16,442 bases of DNA, taken from Halanaerobiaceae bacterium (GTDB lineage Bacteria > Bacillota_F > Halanaerobiia > Halanaerobiales > CSSED10-376). A program made the position numbers and the translations under genes. Location: assembly GCA_003557445.1 (NCBI GenBank), contig PWOK01000192.1:1-16442 (forward strand), given 5' to 3'. The notes beneath the pieces were generated by a model. The model was not told the origin of the DNA. It searched no databases and worked only from the letters and a program-made list of their open reading frames with translations. Shown here in pieces: positions 14,268 through 16,442 of the stretch. How positions within the stretch are numbered: position 1 is the first letter of the stretch; every line of letters begins with the position of its first letter.

Positions 14268-15806
14268 ATGTTGTTATATTTCAATAAAAGACCTCTATTT
14301 TGGTCCTCATTATATTTTTGTCTGGGTATAATTTCTGCATTTTATTTGCAGGGCAAAATAATATTAATATTATTATTTTTTTACTTTCTTTTTGTTTTTA
14401 CTTTTTATTTTTTTAAAAAAATTTCTATTATAATTATTTTAATAATTATATTTATATCAGGCTTTTTTTATATGTATTCAGGGGAATTAAAATATTATAG
14501 AAACGATAGTACTGCCAGTTATAATAATAAAGGGGTAGTTACAGTAATAGCTGAGGTCAAAAAAGACCTCAGTTCTCTCCAGGGAAAACATTATTATCTT
14601 AAACCCTTAATCATTAATGAAAATAATATTAATCATGGTTTGATTCAACTCAATAAAAATCAGATTGAAGAAAGTTTAAAAAATGGAGACTTAATCAGGA
14701 TAAAACTTGATTTACGGAAACCTCCTTCAGCCACAGAACCAGGATCATTTTGTTATTACAGTTATTTACGGAAACAGGGTATTTACAGTCTTGGTTATGT
14801 AAATAATGGTTATCATCTTCTGGCCCGAAAACAATATCCATTGAAAAATATTATTATCCGAATAAAAAATTATATTTTAAAGGAGATTGATGATTCTTTA
14901 AATTATCCCTATAATGAAATTATCAAAGCTTTATTACTTGGGGAAAGAGATAATCTTCCCGGTGAATGGAGAGACAGATTTTCCAGAGGAGGAGTTAATC
15001 ATTTACTGGCTATTTCAGGTTTACATATTGGTTTTATAGTTTTAATTTTGGTTTTTATAATAAACTGTTTAAAAATCCCTGATTTATATCGTAATATAAC
15101 TATATCATTTTTTATGTTACTCTATATTATGATTGCAGGGGCAGCAGCTTCAGTAATTAGAGCAGGGATATTATCGGTTCTTTTTCTCTGGGCCCCATTT
15201 TTTAAGCGCAGGGGTGATATTTTTAATCTACTGGGTTTAACCGCTATTATTAATCTTATTTATAATCCTTATTCAATTTTTACTGCTGGTTTTCAGCTTA
15301 CATATATAGTTTTGATTACCATTATTTTATGGACAGATATACTTTCAAAATATTTTTATAAACCGGTAGCTGTATCGATAGCAGCTCAAATGGGTTCAAT
15401 CCCCTTAACAGCTTTTTATTTTAATCAGATTTCACCTGTTGCTGTTTTGAGTAATCTGTGGGCAATTCCCCTGACAGCCATTATAATTTTTATTGCTTTT
15501 ATTACATTTTTCTTTGGCTGGTTTAGTTCTTTTATTACAGGCATATCAACTATAATACTGGAAATAATGCTTTCAGTATTGAATAAAGGGATATTATTAA
15601 TGTCCAATATCCCTGGAGGGTTTTTAGAAGTTGCTTCACCATCAATTAATTTAATATTTATTTATTATTTTTATATAATATGTTTATCATATTTAATGAG
15701 GAAGAGAATTATTCCCTTTAACAGGCACAAAAAAATATTGAGAATTAAATTTCTTATGATATTTACAATTATAGTCATTTTAATTTATATATTTAAATTA
15801 AATTAA
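14268..15806 (+). CDS. comEC: ComEC/Rec2 family DNA uptake channel, short form without MBL domain
   Basis: Polytopic membrane protein that carries single-stranded DNA across the membrane during transformation. The 512-residue protein has several N-terminal membrane helices, an extracellular DUF4131-type region (about 75-185), and the Competence domain. Its hallmark, 'ALLLGERDNLPGEWRDRFSRGGVNHLLAISGLHIGF', is at about 222-257, followed by many membrane helices to about 510. Full-length ComEC usually has some 700-800 residues and ends in a metallo-beta-lactamase domain with HxHxDH motifs. That domain is missing here, and the next 30 bases are a terminator, not a frame-shifted remainder. The start codon follows the comEA stop directly. 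This is either a natural short form or an old truncation. Confidence 0.93.
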   Translation: MLLYFNKRPLFWSSLYFCLGIISAFYLQGKIILILLFFYFLFVFTFYFFKKISIIIILIIIFISGFFYMYSGELKYYRNDSTASYNNKGVVTVIAEVKKDLSSLQGKHYYLKPLIINENNINHGLIQLNKNQIEESLKNGDLIRIKLDLRKPPSATEPGSFCYYSYLRKQGIYSLGYVNNGYHLLARKQYPLKNIIIRIKNYILKEIDDSLNYPYNEIIKALLLGERDNLPGEWRDRFSRGGVNHLLAISGLHIGFIVLILVFIINCLKIPDLYRNITISFFMLLYIMIAGAAASVIRAGILSVLFLWAPFFKRRGDIFNLLGLTAIINLIYNPYSIFTAGFQLTYIVLITIILWTDILSKYFYKPVAVSIAAQMGSIPLTAFYFNQISPVAVLSNLWAIPLTAIIIFIAFITFFFGWFSSFITGISTIILEIMLSVLNKGILLMSNIPGGFLEVASPSINLIFIYYFYIICLSYLMRKRIIPFNRHKKILRIKFLMIFTIIVILIYIFKLN

Positions 15807-15809
15807 TGT

Positions 15810-15840
15810 AAAATGAGCGGATATACTATCCGCTCATTTT
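15810..15840. terminator. Bidirectional terminator between comEC and the SASP gene
   Basis: A perfect 14-bp stem, AAAATGAGCGGATA (15810-15823) with TATCCGCTCATTTT (15827-15840), has a 3-base loop. The A-run on one side and the T-run on the other let it end transcription in both directions, for comEC on the plus strand and the SASP gene on the minus strand. Confidence 0.9.
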
Positions 15841-15881
15841 GGAATATTACAATCAATAAAGTTTATTAGACCATTGTTTTA

Positions 15882-16115
15882 TTAATAATTTTGTTGTTGA
15901 GTGGTTTCTCCAGCAGCTTGATTTTCATATGCTTCAACCATTTTTCTTACCATATGACCACCTACTGCACCACAGTCACGGGAAGTTAACTCTCCCCAGT
16001 AACCACTTTGAGGAACATTTAATCCTATTTCATTGGCAACTTCATACTTAAATTTCTCCATTGCCTGAGCTGCAAGAGGATTAACAAGGGTATTATTGTT
16101 TTGACCTAAACCCAT
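15882..16115 (-). CDS. Alpha/beta-type small acid-soluble spore protein
   Basis: Spore DNA-coating protein that protects DNA in the dormant spore and is degraded at germination. The 77-residue protein has the two family blocks: 'KFKYEVANEIGL' (about 21-32), which holds the region cut by the germination protease GPR, and 'YWGELTSRDCGAVGGHMVRKMVE' (about 39-61), the DNA-binding part. A Gln-rich tail of about 10 residues ends it. AAAGGAGGT sits about 8 bases before the ATG, a very strong site as expected for an abundant protein. A possible sigma-G promoter lies at 16149-16177. It is intact, unlike the SspF-like copy at 5079-5264. Presence of the gene suggests a spore-forming ancestor but does not prove that this organism sporulates. 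Confidence 0.96.
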   Translation of the reverse strand: MGLGQNNNTLVNPLAAQAMEKFKYEVANEIGLNVPQSGYWGELTSRDCGAVGGHMVRKMVEAYENQAAGETTQQQNY

Positions 16116-16148
16116 TTATTAACACCTCCTTTCAGGGATGTCTGGTAT

Positions 16149-16177
16149 TATTATTTGTTTTTACTGATTGATTATAC
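16149..16177 (-). promoter_or_regulatory. Possible sigma-G promoter of the SASP gene
   Basis: On the minus strand GTATA (16177-16173) and AATAATA (16155-16149) are 17 bases apart. This is one mismatch from the GnATR and CATnMTA boxes of forespore sigma-G promoters. The start point would lie about 25-30 bases before the SASP start codon. The AT-rich setting lowers certainty. Confidence 0.35.
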
Positions 16178-16194
16178 TGTTATTTTCTGGGATT

Positions 16195-16310
16195 AAAAGC
16201 GGGGTTTAAAACCCCGCAAAATTTATATTATCTGCTTTAAGGAATTTATAAAGTTATAGATTAGTCCTGGTTATTTTTCCTCAAAAGCAGTTATAAATAA
16301 TATTTGCATA
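16195..16310 (-). ncRNA. Candidate small RNA of about 115 bases (unrecognised)
   Basis: Three parts line up on the minus strand. A promoter-like pair lies at 16345-16317. A long imperfect stem joins 16290-16277 with 16244-16232 (CTGCTTTTGAGGAA with TTCCTTAAAGCAG; 13 pairs, one G-U and one bulged U). Then comes a terminator-like hairpin at 16217-16199 followed by TTTTAA. The plus strand folds less well, because the G-U pair becomes an A-C mismatch, which points to a minus-strand RNA. I do not recognise the family: the SRP RNA motif is absent and it is not a tRNA. No open frame fits. It could also be two unrelated structures. Confidence 0.45.
16199..16217 (-). terminator. Hairpin, terminator-like on the minus strand
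   Basis: GCGGGGT (16199-16205) pairs with ACCCCGC (16211-16217) around a small AT loop. On the minus strand it is followed by TTTTAATC, a short U-run; on the plus strand by CAAAATTT, which is not terminator-like. It sits upstream of the SASP promoter and has no known protein gene to terminate. Confidence 0.6.
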
Positions 16311-16333
16311 AAAACTAATATATATGTTACTAT
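16304..16333 (+). promoter_or_regulatory. Possible promoter of holA
   Basis: TTGCAT (16304-16309) and TACTAT (16328-16333) are 18 bases apart, with a TG one base before the -10 box (extended -10). The start point would be about 30 bases before the holA start codon. Confidence 0.4.
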
Positions 16334-16345
16334 ATTTATGGTAAA
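16317..16345 (-). promoter_or_regulatory. Possible minus-strand promoter of the candidate small RNA
   Basis: On the minus strand TTTACC (16345-16340) and TATATT (16322-16317) are 17 bases apart, giving a start near 16310. It overlaps the plus-strand promoter proposed for holA, so the two could not be used at the same moment. Confidence 0.4.
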
Positions 16346-16371
16346 TCCTATTTTTGAGAAGGTGTATAAAA

Positions 16372-16442
16372 ATGAGTGAGGTAGATAAAATAATAAATAA
16401 GATAAAAAAAGATTTTAAACCTGTATATCTGGTTTACAGTGA
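16372..16442 (+). CDS. holA: DNA polymerase III delta subunit, N-terminus (cut by window end)
   Basis: Only the first 23 codons are visible. After the ATG at 16372, with AGAAGGTG upstream, the protein reads a charged amphipathic helix and then 'KPVYLVYS', which matches the beginning of HolA proteins, where a 'vYLlyG-E' strand follows such a helix. HolA is the clamp-loader subunit that opens the beta clamp during replication. In Firmicutes it typically lies downstream of comEC, as here, which strengthens the call. The rest of the gene, including all diagnostic domains, is outside the window, so the identification rests on position and a short match. Confidence 0.6.
   Translation, partial: MSEVDKIINKIKKDFKPVYLVYS

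Noticed and set aside
16195..16310. Candidate small RNA as SRP RNA or tRNA
   Set aside because: The conserved GGAAGCAGCC-type SRP loop and any cloverleaf or CCA end are absent.

Overview
The window is a gene-dense, AT-rich chromosomal stretch from a low-GC, spore-related Firmicute. Gene order (nadD-yqeK-LCP-rsfS-leuS, then comEA-comEC, then the start of holA), two alpha/beta-type SASP loci, strong AGGAGG-type ribosome binding sites and TTG/GTG starts all fit this. The overall style suggests an anaerobic clostridial lineage such as Halanaerobiales. That lineage is my inference and was not tested by any search.

Layout. (1) 1-1341: end of an unknown gene, an unknown coiled-coil protein and a small cupin, closed by an intrinsic terminator. 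(2) 1418-5264: a plus-strand series made of an ACT-domain protein and its usual partner the PFL/UPF0210 protein, a DUF362 protein with a Fe-S-like cysteine set, a small lipoprotein, a membrane-anchored coiled-coil protein, and an SspF-like SASP gene broken by an in-frame TGA. (3) 5330-10569: a housekeeping operon behind a clear sigma-A promoter, with nadD, yqeK, an LCP cell-wall ligase, rsfS and leuS. (4) 10646-12933: a replication-flavoured block. A fumarylacetoacetate hydrolase (FAH) family domain is fused in frame to a DnaD C-terminal domain, followed by an overlapping DnaC/DnaI-like helicase loader and a small unknown protein. The fusion and the small protein end in the same LYK(K/S)GYR tail. 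A strong bidirectional terminator follows. (5) 12995-13465, minus: a Cu-Zn superoxide dismutase without signal peptide, with a perfect 20-bp palindrome over its promoter. (6) 13629-15806: comEA and a comEC lacking the C-terminal metallo-beta-lactamase domain, then a 14-bp bidirectional terminator. (7) 15882-16115, minus: an intact alpha/beta SASP. (8) 16195-16345: an intergenic region that looks like a minus-strand small RNA gene (promoter, long imperfect stem, terminator hairpin), divergent from the start of holA at 16372.

Most interesting points: the nonsense-interrupted SASP gene, the candidate small RNA, the FAH-DnaD fusion with its overlap, G-run and shared tail, the short ComEC, and the NuoB-like cysteine pattern in the DUF362 protein. 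No CRISPR array, insertion sequence, rRNA or tRNA gene was seen. No gene-free stretch exceeds 300 bases.
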